A DNA stretch of 64,000 nucleotides from Belliella aquatica (GTDB lineage: Bacteria > Bacteroidota > Bacteroidia > Cytophagales > Cyclobacteriaceae), in NCBI RefSeq assembly GCF_014637795.1, contig NZ_BMFD01000004.1, positions 27,014 to 91,013 of the forward strand, given 5' to 3'. Shown here piece by piece: positions 16,306 through 25,683 of this stretch. Numbering within the stretch: position 1 is the first letter of the stretch; every line of letters begins with the position of its first letter. The position numbers were made by a program, and so were the translations under genes. The notes below the pieces were generated by a model. The model worked only from the letters and a program-made list of their open reading frames with translations. It made no database searches and was not told where the DNA came from.

Positions 16306-18096
16306 TTACATTCTGTCTGGGACATTTATTCCTAATAACTTCATCCCTGTTTGAATTGTTTTAGCTGTCAAAGCAGAAAGTGCAACACGGAAAGCCTGAA
16401 TATTTGCATTAGATTCATTGAAGATGGATAGTTCTGCATAGAATCTATTGTATTCTTTTGCCAAGTCAAATAAGTATTGTGCCAATAGGGCAGGAGAGAA
16501 TTCTTCCCCAGCTTGTTTGATCTTTTTCTCAAAATCATGAAGGATTACAATCAAATCTCTTTCAGCATCTTCCAAATTTTCAAGTCCTTCAAAGACGGTA
16601 TCATTATAAACGACTCCAATTTGTTTTGCTTTTCTAAGAATAGAAGAGATTCTTGCGTGGGAATACTGAATAAAAGGCCCTGTATTTCCTTGAAATTCTA
16701 TGGATTCTTGAGGATTGAAGAGCATTCTTTTTTTAGGGTCTACTTTTAGTAAAAAGTATTTCAAAGCGCCCATACCCAATGTTTCATAAAGCTCGGCAGC
16801 TTCCTCGGTTGAGAAACCTTCGATTTTCCCAAGTTCCTTGGTGTGTGTTTCTGCAGTATCGATCATTTCTTGCATCAGGTCATCAGCATCTACTACAGTG
16901 CCTTCTCTAGATTTCATCTTTCCTGTAGGAAGATCGACCATGCCATAAGAGAGGTGATAGAGTCCATCTCCATATGGTCGACCAAGTTTACGCATGATTT
17001 TGAATAAGACATCAAAGTGGTAATCTTGTTCGTTGCCCACCACATAAATCGATTTGTTGAATCCTGAATCATTGAATTTCAGGTCGCAAGTGCCCATGTC
17101 CTGGGTGATATACACGGAAGTTCCATCACCTCGAAGAACCAACTTCTCGTCCAAACCTTCTTCGCTTAAGTCAACCCATGTTGATCCATTGTCTTTTTTG
17201 AAGAAAACCTCCTTGGAAAGTCCTTCATCTACAATGTCTTTTCCTAACAAATAGGTGTCTGATTCATAGTAGAATTTGTCGAAATCAACTCCCATTTTTT
17301 TGTAGGTAGCATCAAAACCTTGATAAACCCAAGTGTTCATAGTCTTCCAAAGAGAAACGACTGCTTCGTCGTTTGCTTCCCACTTGCGAAGCATCTCTTG
17401 CGCTTCTAACATCAAAGGTGCATTTTTTTTGGCTTCCTCCTCGGTTTGTCCCGTGGCTACCAATTCACTGATCTGCTTCTTATATTCTTTGTCAAAAATC
17501 ACATAGTATTTTCCAGCAAGGTGGTCACCTTTCAATCCTGATGAGGAAGGTGTTTCACCATTTCCAAAATGCTGATATGCGACCATTGATTTGCAAATAT
17601 GGATTCCACGGTCATTGACTAAGTTAGCTTTGATTACTTCGTAGCCATTTGCTTTCAAGATTTCAGAGATAGAGTATCCTAGAAAGTTATTTCTCAAATG
17701 ACCCAAATGAAGGGGTTTGTTGGTATTTGGAGAAGAATATTCGACCATCACCTTTTGCCCATTCTGTGGTAGCTGACCATGGTTTGGGTTGGAATAAAGT
17801 TGGTGAAAGATATTTAGCCAAGACTTTTCACTTACCGATAAGTTTAAAAATCCCTTAACAACATTATAAGCTGTGATGATCTCAGAGTTGGCGACTAAGT
17901 ATTCGCCTAGTTTATTTCCTGCAGCCTCAGGTGCCATTTTAGTGACTTTCAGATAAGGAAACATGACAAACGTGAAGCTCCCTTCAAATTCCTTTCTCGT
18001 AGGTTGCAGGCCAAGATCACTGATCACCAATTCATGATCGAAAAGCTCCTTAAATCCTTGCTGAATTGCTAAAATAATCTGTTGTTCTAAGTTCAT
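16306..18096 (-). CDS. argS: Arginyl-tRNA synthetase
   Basis: Class I synthetase charging tRNA-Arg. The 596-residue chain has the N-terminal Add1 domain, the HIGH-type motif HLGHLRNN within SSPNTNKPLHLGHL, the KMSKS-like GKMKSREG, and a C-terminal helical anticodon-binding domain with the family ending GINVPDRM. Normal length. The peroxidase gene follows closely and probably shares its transcript. Confidence 0.97.
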   Translation of the reverse strand: MNLEQQIILAIQQGFKELFDHELVISDLGLQPTRKEFEGSFTFVMFPYLKVTKMAPEAAGNKLGEYLVANSEIITAYNVVKGFLNLSVSEKSWLNIFHQLYSNPNHGQLPQNGQKVMVEYSSPNTNKPLHLGHLRNNFLGYSISEILKANGYEVIKANLVNDRGIHICKSMVAYQHFGNGETPSSSGLKGDHLAGKYYVIFDKEYKKQISELVATGQTEEEAKKNAPLMLEAQEMLRKWEANDEAVVSLWKTMNTWVYQGFDATYKKMGVDFDKFYYESDTYLLGKDIVDEGLSKEVFFKKDNGSTWVDLSEEGLDEKLVLRGDGTSVYITQDMGTCDLKFNDSGFNKSIYVVGNEQDYHFDVLFKIMRKLGRPYGDGLYHLSYGMVDLPTGKMKSREGTVVDADDLMQEMIDTAETHTKELGKIEGFSTEEAAELYETLGMGALKYFLLKVDPKKRMLFNPQESIEFQGNTGPFIQYSHARISSILRKAKQIGVVYNDTVFEGLENLEDAERDLIVILHDFEKKIKQAGEEFSPALLAQYLFDLAKEYNRFYAELSIFNESNANIQAFRVALSALTAKTIQTGMKLLGINVPDRM

Positions 18097-18138
18097 TTTT
18101 TATCTTTTTTGCCACGAAGTTTTTTTAGCCGCTGAGGT

Positions 18139-18194
18139 ACGCAAGGTAACGCAGAGGATTATTTTTCTTTTCATACCACAGCGTTCCTTTGCGG
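18139..18194. repeat. Imperfect inverted repeat between arginase and argS
   Basis: Arms 18139-18157 (ACGCAAGGTAACGCAGAGG) and 18176-18194 (CCACAGCGTTCCTTTGCGG) pair at about 14 of 19 positions around an 18-nt AT-rich loop. The wording resembles interspersed GC-richer repeats often seen between Bacteroidota genes. It could also end transcription of the arginase gene. Confidence 0.5.
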
Positions 18195-18207
18195 TTCAAT
18201 TATATAA

Positions 18208-19158
18208 TTAGAAGTTATCTACAAGGGATCTTGTGGTGGACTCTAAGACTTCAAAAGCATTTTCTGCCATCAAGTTTTCTGTATCTAGTGTTGGGTTGAC
18301 TTCTACAATTTCCCAGCAACATACTCTCTTGTCTTTAATCAATTCTGTATTGAGTTGGATGGCTTCTTCTACTGTGAGTCCATTGGCCACAGGAGTTCCA
18401 GTACCAACAGATATAGAACTGTCTAAGCTGTCTACATCAAATGAAATATAGATTTGTTCGCAATCCTTGAGCACTTCTAAAGACTCTTTCGCAATTGTGA
18501 TTACACCCTTTTCTCTCACTTCTTCTGTTGTGAAATTTTTTATTTGATGCTTTGCTATCAAATTATTTTCAGGTTCTTCGGTATCTCTTACAGTAATAAA
18601 AACGATGTCCTTTGGGTTGATTTTTGGAAAATCACCACCAATCTTTTTGATTTTTTCCCAATACTGAATGGTCTCCTCCATAGGTTCATTGATACTGCTT
18701 TCAAGATTGTCTTCTTTTAAGCACATCGCTAGGGGCATGCCATGCATATTGCCCGAAGGCGTAGTATAAGGTGTGTGTAAATCGGCATGAGCATCTATCC
18801 AGATTACGCCGAGTCTCTTTTCGGGATGTGCAGCCTTGATTCCCATGATCGTGCCCGCAGCAGTTGAATGATCTCCTGCTAAGACGATAGGAAATTTCTT
18901 CTCCAAGCGAAGCGATTCTATAGTGCTTGATACATTTTTTAGGACTTGATAGACACCATCAATGTACTTGGCATGTGGATGTTTGTTTCCTCTCCATAAA
19001 AAATTATTAGCATCTGGAACATTGATAGGATCAAATTTTGTGAAAAAATTAGACTTCTTATCCAAGCTCGCAATTTTAAGTGCATCGATGCCCAAGCTAG
19101 CTCCTCTTGTTCCTGCTGCGATTTCAGAACGAACTTCTACTAATTTGATATTTCTCAT
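18208..19158 (-). CDS. Arginase (ureohydrolase family)
   Basis: Hydrolyses arginine to ornithine and urea with a dinuclear manganese site. The metal ligands are in AGDHS, IDAHADLH and SFDVDSLD. The substrate loop SGNMHGMPLAMCL matches arginase (SGNxHG) better than agmatinase or formimidoylglutamase. 316 residues is normal. It is transcribed away from the gene at 19436 and lies near argS and an arginine decarboxylase, giving this stretch an arginine theme. Confidence 0.9.
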   Translation of the reverse strand: MRNIKLVEVRSEIAAGTRGASLGIDALKIASLDKKSNFFTKFDPINVPDANNFLWRGNKHPHAKYIDGVYQVLKNVSSTIESLRLEKKFPIVLAGDHSTAAGTIMGIKAAHPEKRLGVIWIDAHADLHTPYTTPSGNMHGMPLAMCLKEDNLESSINEPMEETIQYWEKIKKIGGDFPKINPKDIVFITVRDTEEPENNLIAKHQIKNFTTEEVREKGVITIAKESLEVLKDCEQIYISFDVDSLDSSISVGTGTPVANGLTVEEAIQLNTELIKDKRVCCWEIVEVNPTLDTENLMAENAFEVLESTTRSLVDNF

Positions 19159-19210
19159 AAATGATTTTGATATATTCGGGTTTGCTATTTTGCCTTTGAT
19201 ATAAGCTCGG

Positions 19211-19218
19211 CAAAAGTA
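19211..19218 (-). promoter_or_regulatory. Possible -7 element for arginase
   Basis: TACTTTTG on the minus strand fits TAnnTTTG and lies 53 nt before the arginase ATG. No clear -33 element accompanies it. Confidence 0.35.
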
Positions 19219-19389
19219 GTCAAAAATGCCCGAAAAACCATTTTTGAATCCGATAATCGAAGTTGTGTATGAAGTATATAAATGTGGTTGGTATGTTTTT
19301 AAAATTAGATTTCTGAAATGAAATGTATTTGATATTTCATAAACCCTACAAATATTATAGGGTTATTAGGAAATTAAAAATTCTTCTTT

Positions 19390-19397
19390 TACTTTTG
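19390..19397 (+). promoter_or_regulatory. Possible -7 element for the gene at 19436
   Basis: TACTTTTG fits TAnnTTTG and lies 39 nt before the ATG at 19436. No TTG element is seen at the expected distance. Confidence 0.35.
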
Positions 19398-19435
19398 AAG
19401 CATCAATGTTTTAGTGAAAGATTAAACTTAATATC

Positions 19436-19927
19436 ATGTTTGTTGCGCCAAGGAGTATCACATCGGAAAATGAAAATGCTAAGTCATTTACTTTTCAAAA
19501 TATCAGTAAGAAGGCTGATTTAAAATCTAGCGGTTACAGTATTTTACAAATTTTAGAAACTTGTGAAATGTTTGAGGTTGTAGAGTCTGTTAATTACGAT
19601 TTTCCTAATTTTCCAGAAGCGAATAAGACATTTCATGCTATCTATTTTAATATTAACCCTTCTTTTTATTCCCTTAAAGGTCTTTTTAGAGGTCTTGTAA
19701 GTTTGGGCAAGCCGCTTGGGGTAATTTTAGAATATACAGTTGAGAAGGATCAGTTTACTCTTAAATATTATGAAAGTAATTCGAATGCAGTTGAAGCTTA
19801 TCTTATCAAGATTATTGAGCATGTATGTGAAGAAATCAGGTTTAAAAGTATTTTAAATACCATTTTGGAAAATCAGAGAAAAATCAAAGCAGAAGAGAGT
19901 TTGTTGTGGCAAAAACTCTTTGCGTAG
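19436..19927 (+). CDS. Hypothetical protein, 163 residues
   Basis: I do not recognise this soluble protein. It has no signal peptide and no obvious membrane segment. The middle alternates hydrophobic strands (FHAIYFNINP, GVILEYTVEKDQFTLKYYES) with a helical C-terminus rich in Glu, Lys and Ile. It stands alone between the divergent arginase and the arginine decarboxylase, with a candidate promoter before and a terminator after it. The reading frame is well kept, so it is probably a real gene. Confidence 0.6.
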   Translation: MFVAPRSITSENENAKSFTFQNISKKADLKSSGYSILQILETCEMFEVVESVNYDFPNFPEANKTFHAIYFNINPSFYSLKGLFRGLVSLGKPLGVILEYTVEKDQFTLKYYESNSNAVEAYLIKIIEHVCEEIRFKSILNTILENQRKIKAEESLLWQKLFA

Positions 19928-19959
19928 TTCGTTCGTTCTTTAGGTGTAGGAAAATTACA

Positions 19960-19985
19960 GGGGAAAGTCTTCGCGGATTTTCCCC
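19960..19985 (+). terminator. Terminator after the gene at 19436
   Basis: Stem GGGGAAA / TTTCCCC around a loop with TTCG, followed by TTATTC. Confidence 0.7.
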
Positions 19986-20058
19986 TTATTCATTATGATT
20001 TTCCAAGAATATAAGCAAATTTTGTAATCCATTAAATGACAAAATCTTACTCCTGATC

Positions 20059-21450
20059 ATGAATAAATACATTGATTTAATTCAACAAACTTTTGATTTT
20101 CCTACTAAAGAATTTAAGGTAGATAATAACGAGTTACATTTTAATGGTGTCAATTTGATGGATATCATCAATACTTATGGTACACCTTTGAAGCTAAGCT
20201 ATTTACCTAAGATTTCTGAAAACATTCAAAATGCCAAAACTTATTTTGGTAATGCGATAGAAAAACATGATTACAAGGGGAAATATACTTATTGCTATTG
20301 TACCAAGTCATCTCATTTCAGCTTTGTATTAGATGAAGCATTAAAGAATGATATTCATATAGAGACTTCTTCTACTTTTGATATTCCTTTGGTAAGAAGT
20401 CTTTACAAAGAAGGTAAAATCACCAAGCAGACCTATATCGTCTGCAATGGTTTCAAAAGAGACCTTTACAAACAATACATCACGGAGTTATTGAATGACG
20501 GTTTTGTGAATTGTGTGCCTGTTTTAGATAACTTAACCGAGATCGATTACTACCTAGAGCATGTCAAAGTACCTTTTCAAGTTGGAATTAGAATTGCCGC
20601 TGATGAAGAGCCTAAATTTGGTTTTTACACTTCAAGACTCGGAGTGAGATACAATGATATTTTAAGTCTATATGAAGAAAAAATCAAGGACAATCCGAAC
20701 GTGTCTTTGAAAATGCTTCACTTTTTTATCAATTCTGGAATTAGAGATACTGCTTATTATTGGTCTGAATTGACTCGTTTTATTCAGAAATATGTGGATT
20801 TGAAGAAAATTGCACCAAGCCTCGACACCATGGACATTGGTGGTGGATGGCCAATCAAGACGAACGTGTTTTTTGATTATGACTATCAGTACATGGCTGA
20901 GCAGATTATCAAAAATATCAAATGGATGTGCGCTAAGAACAACACCGTTGAACCAAATATCTTTACAGAGTTCGGGAGTTATACTGTAGGAGAGAGTGGG
21001 GCGGTTCTTTATTCTATTTTGGACGAAAAACTTCAAAATGACAAGGAACTTTGGTATATGATTGATGGAAGTTTTATCACCCAACTTCCAGATAGCTGGG
21101 GACTCAATCAAAAATATATCATGCTCGCCGTGAATAATTGGCAGGAAGAATATCACAATATTAACTTAGGTGGCTTGACTTGTGACAGTATGGATTACTA
21201 CAATTCGGAAGCACACCAATTCAACATCTACCTTCCTAATCCAAAAGAAGGCAAAAAACAATATATTGGATTCTTCCATACGGGTGCTTATCAAGAATCC
21301 TTAGGTGGCTACGGTGGGATCCAACATTGTCTTATACCAGCTCCAAAGCATGTAATCATCGACAGAGACACTGATGGAAGTGTCAAGCATTGGCTTTTTG
21401 CTCCGGAGCAGACGAGTGAAAGCATGATGAAGACCTTGGGATACAAATAG
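20059..21450 (+). CDS. Fold-III PLP arginine decarboxylase-like enzyme
   Basis: A 463-residue PLP enzyme of the alanine-racemase/ornithine-decarboxylase fold. The PLP lysine is in YCTKSSHFSF, the phosphate-binding glycines in DIGGGWP and EFGSYTVGESG, and the catalytic cysteine motif is LTCDSMDYY. Bacteroidota enzymes of this length are usually annotated as arginine decarboxylase making agmatine for polyamines; other decarboxylases of the family (lysine, diaminopimelate, carboxynorspermidine) cannot be excluded from motifs alone. The nearby arginase and argS support an arginine substrate. Confidence 0.8.
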   Translation: MNKYIDLIQQTFDFPTKEFKVDNNELHFNGVNLMDIINTYGTPLKLSYLPKISENIQNAKTYFGNAIEKHDYKGKYTYCYCTKSSHFSFVLDEALKNDIHIETSSTFDIPLVRSLYKEGKITKQTYIVCNGFKRDLYKQYITELLNDGFVNCVPVLDNLTEIDYYLEHVKVPFQVGIRIAADEEPKFGFYTSRLGVRYNDILSLYEEKIKDNPNVSLKMLHFFINSGIRDTAYYWSELTRFIQKYVDLKKIAPSLDTMDIGGGWPIKTNVFFDYDYQYMAEQIIKNIKWMCAKNNTVEPNIFTEFGSYTVGESGAVLYSILDEKLQNDKELWYMIDGSFITQLPDSWGLNQKYIMLAVNNWQEEYHNINLGGLTCDSMDYYNSEAHQFNIYLPNPKEGKKQYIGFFHTGAYQESLGGYGGIQHCLIPAPKHVIIDRDTDGSVKHWLFAPEQTSESMMKTLGYK

Positions 21451-21497
21451 TTCTTTAAATTGGTCTAGTATTTGAGTTTAAAAAGATTAAATGGATA

Positions 21498-21530
21498 TTA
21501 CCGAAATAACTTCTTAGGTTATTTCGGTAA
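21498..21530 (+). terminator. Terminator after the decarboxylase gene
   Basis: 13-bp stem TTACCGAAATAAC with its complement and a 7-nt loop, followed by TTTTTTATTTT. Confidence 0.92.
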
Positions 21531-21559
21531 TTTTTTATTTTGAGAGTAAAAATAAATTT

Positions 21560-23518
21560 ATGAATAGGATAATTTTGATTCTAATATTTTCTGCTACTCT
21601 GAGTACGGTCTTTGGACAAGAAAGATATAGAGGTGAATATAAGTTCAATGGCTTAGAGGGCAGAGGAGATTTTTTATATGATTTAGGAGAAAATAACCGA
21701 GCGATTTTGAATGGGGAATTCTCTTTTTCCAGAAATGTTACTGATTCTGTTGATAAAAGAAAATTATACAAATTAGAAATCAAAGGTGAGTATGATAAAA
21801 ATGTAAAAATTAATGAATGGACCTACCTAGATCAAATTCATACCATTCATTTCGAAGATGTTGTCAATTTTGAGCCAAAAATTGAGCTTAAAAGCTCCAG
21901 TGTGAAGTTGAATTCCATTTATAAAGAAGGAAAACCAGATGGGATTTGGAAAATCGAGGAGCAAGATTTTTTTAACAATGAATTGAGATTAGTTTTTGAA
22001 TCTGAAGATTTAAAATTCAAGAATGGAAATATAAATGGAGAACTTCATTTTAAAGAATTTCAAAACAATGAAATTTATTACATCAAGGGACAGACTGATG
22101 AAGAAGGTTTGATGACTGGAAATTGGGATTTTTACTATTTAGAAGGAGATAATAAGATCAAAGAAACGCGTCGTTATGAAGCTGGTTTTTTAATAGGAAT
22201 AAATAAAATCAATACTGATACTGACGAATCAATACAAGAAGTAATTTATTATAATACTATAAATAAACTTCAACAACTTGAAGGAAATGATGATTTGGAA
22301 TTTAAAATTTCTGACAAGCTTTTTAACTTAACTTTTAATGATGGATTTAGAGACTTATCAAGTGAGTTTGCTGGACAAACTTATGGGAATGATTTATTAA
22401 AAAAATATTTGAAGAAGGTATTAAAATATGATACTGGGTACGTTAGCAAAAGTTATGAATTAATTGCTTTTCCGATCCATACCAAAAGATTTGAATACGA
22501 AATATCTGAAGACCAGCTAGAATTAATTATTAATTTAGAGAAGGATTTTAACAAATTAGAAAATGATGTCAACACATTTGCAAATAGAAATTCTTTAGAG
22601 TTGAATAGAAGTAAAAGCGATTCTTTAGCCTTCATATACAGTTTTTTTCAATACAATCAATTTAAGGTCTCACAGATTAAGGAAGTCATTCAGGTATTCA
22701 CATCTGATGACATTAACTTTATTGATTTAACGAATTTTTCTCGAGATGGCTTCTCGTTTTTGTCAGCTGTAGATGTCATTACTTATGAATTTGGAGATAA
22801 GAGTTTGTCAAAGGAAATTATCTATTCTTCCTTAATTGATATAAATAAAAATGTGCTCAAACTTTTTCAAGATTACATTACAGAAATGCAATCTTTTGTA
22901 AGCGAATATGGTGGTTATGCCTCTAGTCAGCTTTCGAGGTATGAACAAACAGAGGAGCTTGAAAGCTTAGAAAGTGAAATTCTTAATAAGAAAACTAAGA
23001 TTGAAGAGAAGTATAAGTCCTTTGTTTCAGAATCCTCTCAAGTTGAAGCTGGTTTAGCGAAATTAAAATCTAATATATTGAATGATAATTTCAATGTACT
23101 AAATAGCACTTATGCTGAGACAGAAAGTTTCAATACAAGAATTGAGATAGGAAATAACATTTTGCGTCTTTTAGATGTCTCAGAGTTTGTTCTGGATTCA
23201 TTGCCTCAGACTTACACTGCATATAATGAACTTAAGGAGTTTTACACAGATGTGACCCTTGATCCATTTTCTTTTGAGACCAACTTTAAGGTATTGAGAA
23301 AAAGAAGAATGATAGAAGCTGGAGAATTCGTTTTTGATTATTATTTAAGAAAAATAGAGCAAGAAAAAGACTACAGCAAAATACAGAATTATTTCATACA
23401 GATAAATAATTTATTATTCAGGCTTATAGAGCTTAGAACAGAAAATACAAGTAGACTTGAAAGAAGACTTTCAGGATTGACTGATGTAGAACAGATAAAA
23501 AGGCTATTGGAGTTATGA
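21560..23518 (+). CDS. Exported protein with MORN-like N-terminal region and coiled-coil C-terminus
   Basis: A 652-residue protein with a signal peptide (MNRIILILIFSATLSTVFGQ). The first ~210 residues carry degenerate MORN/YwqK-like strands such as GEYDKNVKINEWTY, YKEGKPDGIWKI, FKNGNINGELHF and GLMTGNWDFYY. The remaining two thirds are highly charged and helical, with heptad-like stretches near residues 470-560. No enzyme motif is seen. It is followed directly by a DUF2490-type outer-membrane protein gene, suggesting an envelope role for both. Function unknown. Confidence 0.7.
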   Translation: MNRIILILIFSATLSTVFGQERYRGEYKFNGLEGRGDFLYDLGENNRAILNGEFSFSRNVTDSVDKRKLYKLEIKGEYDKNVKINEWTYLDQIHTIHFEDVVNFEPKIELKSSSVKLNSIYKEGKPDGIWKIEEQDFFNNELRLVFESEDLKFKNGNINGELHFKEFQNNEIYYIKGQTDEEGLMTGNWDFYYLEGDNKIKETRRYEAGFLIGINKINTDTDESIQEVIYYNTINKLQQLEGNDDLEFKISDKLFNLTFNDGFRDLSSEFAGQTYGNDLLKKYLKKVLKYDTGYVSKSYELIAFPIHTKRFEYEISEDQLELIINLEKDFNKLENDVNTFANRNSLELNRSKSDSLAFIYSFFQYNQFKVSQIKEVIQVFTSDDINFIDLTNFSRDGFSFLSAVDVITYEFGDKSLSKEIIYSSLIDINKNVLKLFQDYITEMQSFVSEYGGYASSQLSRYEQTEELESLESEILNKKTKIEEKYKSFVSESSQVEAGLAKLKSNILNDNFNVLNSTYAETESFNTRIEIGNNILRLLDVSEFVLDSLPQTYTAYNELKEFYTDVTLDPFSFETNFKVLRKRRMIEAGEFVFDYYLRKIEQEKDYSKIQNYFIQINNLLFRLIELRTENTSRLERRLSGLTDVEQIKRLLEL

Positions 23519-23535
23519 TTAATGGGGGAGCAATT

Positions 23536-24375
23536 ATGAAATTTATCAGAAAAATAGCGGTTCTGTTCTTATTTGGATTATTCTTAGGGACTTTTCAGAC
23601 AAATCAGGTTTTAGCACAACAATCTGCCTCTGACTTTGACGTAGAAAAAGAATTTCCTAAATCTTCTTTTTTTTGGCTAGGAACATATACCAAATATAGA
23701 ATTGGGGAGAAGCTTTGGTATAATGGTGAATATCACGTAAGAACTAGAAGTAATTATGTCAATGAAATGGCACAATTATACATCAGATTAGGACTTTCTT
23801 ATTTGGTAAATAAGAATTTTGAGATTACGGGTGGTATTGTAACTCCTTTTTATTGGGCCGAAGAAGATCTTTATGAACCCACCGATCAAATTGATAAAAT
23901 TGTTCCTCAATTTCGATTTTGGCAACAATATCTATTCATTCAGCCACTAGGTAGAGTTAAGGTTTACCATCAGATAAGAACCGAACAGCGATGGAGAAGA
24001 GATTTCATTGAAGAGTCTCCGTTTTTGTTGACTCACAGATTTCGTTATAAGTTAATGACTTACATTCCAATTAACACCAGAGATTTTCAACAGGGGACTT
24101 TTTATGGTGTGTTTTATAACGAGATTTTCATCCAAGCTGGAAAATCTATTAGGTACAATTATCTCGAGGATAATAGGACATTCGGAGGTCTAGGTTATAT
24201 ACTAAATGAAAATATCCAACTTCAGGCCGGCTTTATGAAAACGTATCAGCAAAGGCAAAATGGAGTAGATTTTAATAGTAGAGATATTTTGAGATTTAGT
24301 ATTTATCACAATCTAGATTTCTATTATAAGAAAAACAAACAAAAAACAGGTAACATCAACCCTGTATTTAATTAA
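23536..24375 (+). CDS. DUF2490-type outer-membrane beta-barrel protein
   Basis: A 279-residue exported protein, signal peptide MKFIRKIAVLFLFGLFLGTF then cleavage near LAQQ. The mature part has alternating aromatic strands ending with basic/aromatic turns (WLGTYTKYRIG, YHQIRTEQRWRRDF, LQAGFMKTYQQRQNG), the pattern of the DUF2490 family of small barrels. An ATG at 23515 overlaps the previous stop (ATGA) and would add 7 residues; I prefer 23536 for the signal peptide. Role unknown. Confidence 0.75.
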   Translation: MKFIRKIAVLFLFGLFLGTFQTNQVLAQQSASDFDVEKEFPKSSFFWLGTYTKYRIGEKLWYNGEYHVRTRSNYVNEMAQLYIRLGLSYLVNKNFEITGGIVTPFYWAEEDLYEPTDQIDKIVPQFRFWQQYLFIQPLGRVKVYHQIRTEQRWRRDFIEESPFLLTHRFRYKLMTYIPINTRDFQQGTFYGVFYNEIFIQAGKSIRYNYLEDNRTFGGLGYILNENIQLQAGFMKTYQQRQNGVDFNSRDILRFSIYHNLDFYYKKNKQKTGNINPVFN

Positions 24376-25481
24376 ACTTGACTCGATCCCTCAGCATGGT
24401 CTAGCCATTGACCATCTAGGCTAAGATAGGATTTCATACAATCGGCTGTCATGCAGCTGTGTACAGGTAGGATGCCCAAAAGGTCTCCTACCTTTATTTT
24501 TTCAAGCAATTCATCCGAAGCTTGGATAATTCCATGTTCTTGAGAGATACTTTTGACAAAAGACCTAGACTCAGGCATAGTCCAGCCATTTTCATTGAGA
24601 AATACAATTTCACCAAAGTTCTTACTTCCATCAGATTCCATCAAGACATCTTTGGCTAAATGAACACCTCCAGCGTGGACGAGGATAGTTTTCTTATCTT
24701 TTTTGATATCGACCACCGGTGCTGCAAGAGCGACTGCAATATCACTTTTTTGACAACTTCCGATTTGGGCCTGAGTAAGATCATAGAAAACAAAGTTTCC
24801 AGGTCCCATTTCATCAATATCCCCAAAATCTTCCATGGTAGAGCAACCGGGTGTATCACCAATTCGGGTTACCAAATAAGGATACTCGCTGCTGTACTTA
24901 GTTTTGAGCATATTCAATGCAAGTCTTGTCTCTTCATAAATCTTGGAAATATCCTTTTCATAGTACGAATGACCAGCGTGAATATAAAATCCTTTGAAAA
25001 TTAGCTTTTCACTTTCTTTGGCTTTTCGAAGGATTCCTTCAATCATGCCAAAATCTGTAGCTTCAACACCCGTACGACCATAGCCTGCATCAATCTCAAT
25101 AAAAAACTCAACAGGAAAATCTAAAGACATATTCAAACTTTCTGCGACCGCTTCATTGACTAGCTGAATGGAGATTTTATTTTGTTTAGTAAGTTCTTGG
25201 AGTAATTCGATTTCCAAAGGATTGAATGGAAAAGCGATATGGATATTTTCCCACCCATTTTGGCAAAAGTACTTGGCCATTTTGATAGAGGAAACAGTGA
25301 TTTCTGTTATGCCATATTCCTTCGCCCATTTCCCTATTGCTTTGGATTGTCCTGTTTTGAAGTGTGGAATCAATTTCAGTCCATGCTTTTTAGCTTTGTT
25401 AGCCATCGTTTGCAAGTTATTTCTGCAAATGGCTTCATTGATCAAAAGTGTAGGAGAGGTAATTTGGCTTAAATATGACAT
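24372..25481 (-). CDS. D-threonine aldolase / D-serine dehydratase family PLP enzyme
   Basis: A 369-residue enzyme of the alanine-racemase N-terminal fold. The PLP lysine is in PHFKTGQS, the phosphate-binding segment is RIGDTPGCS, and the zinc-site His and Cys appear late in LPVHSCMTADC, as in DSD1-type D-serine dehydratases and D-threonine aldolases. The family acts on D-hydroxy amino acids; I cannot decide between aldolase and dehydratase. It ends within the 3' end of the convergent DUF2490 gene (4-nt overlap). Confidence 0.85.
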   Translation of the reverse strand: MSYLSQITSPTLLINEAICRNNLQTMANKAKKHGLKLIPHFKTGQSKAIGKWAKEYGITEITVSSIKMAKYFCQNGWENIHIAFPFNPLEIELLQELTKQNKISIQLVNEAVAESLNMSLDFPVEFFIEIDAGYGRTGVEATDFGMIEGILRKAKESEKLIFKGFYIHAGHSYYEKDISKIYEETRLALNMLKTKYSSEYPYLVTRIGDTPGCSTMEDFGDIDEMGPGNFVFYDLTQAQIGSCQKSDIAVALAAPVVDIKKDKKTILVHAGGVHLAKDVLMESDGSKNFGEIVFLNENGWTMPESRSFVKSISQEHGIIQASDELLEKIKVGDLLGILPVHSCMTADCMKSYLSLDGQWLDHAEGSSQV

Positions 25482-25590
25482 AGTAGAATTCTTTCTGCTA
25501 AAATAGGATTTGATTTCCGAAAGTGAAACAATTGCGTCTTTTCAAAATGGAAATGCCGATTTTTGAATAAAAACGTGCTTAGCATTGAAA

Positions 25591-25611
25591 GTCGGGTAAA
25601 TGTCGGGTAAA
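25591..25611 (+). promoter_or_regulatory. Tandem repeat GTCGGGTAAA x2, possible operator
   Basis: GTCGGGTAAA occurs at 25591-25600 and again at 25602-25611, an 11-nt period, about one helical turn. It lies 73 nt before the start of the HTH regulator gene and could be its own binding site. Confidence 0.4.
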
Positions 25612-25683
25612 ATCCTCACTATTTTCAGGTTATATTTGAAGAAATCATTCCAATTTGCCATGGTCAAACAAACAATCAACACA

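Noticed and set aside
18097-18207. tRNA or small RNA gene between argS and arginase
   Set aside because: No cloverleaf arms or CCA end; the GC-richer part is an imperfect inverted repeat.
20668-21156. 162-residue antisense frame inside the decarboxylase gene
   Set aside because: It is the mirror of a clear PLP enzyme and shows no motif or start context.
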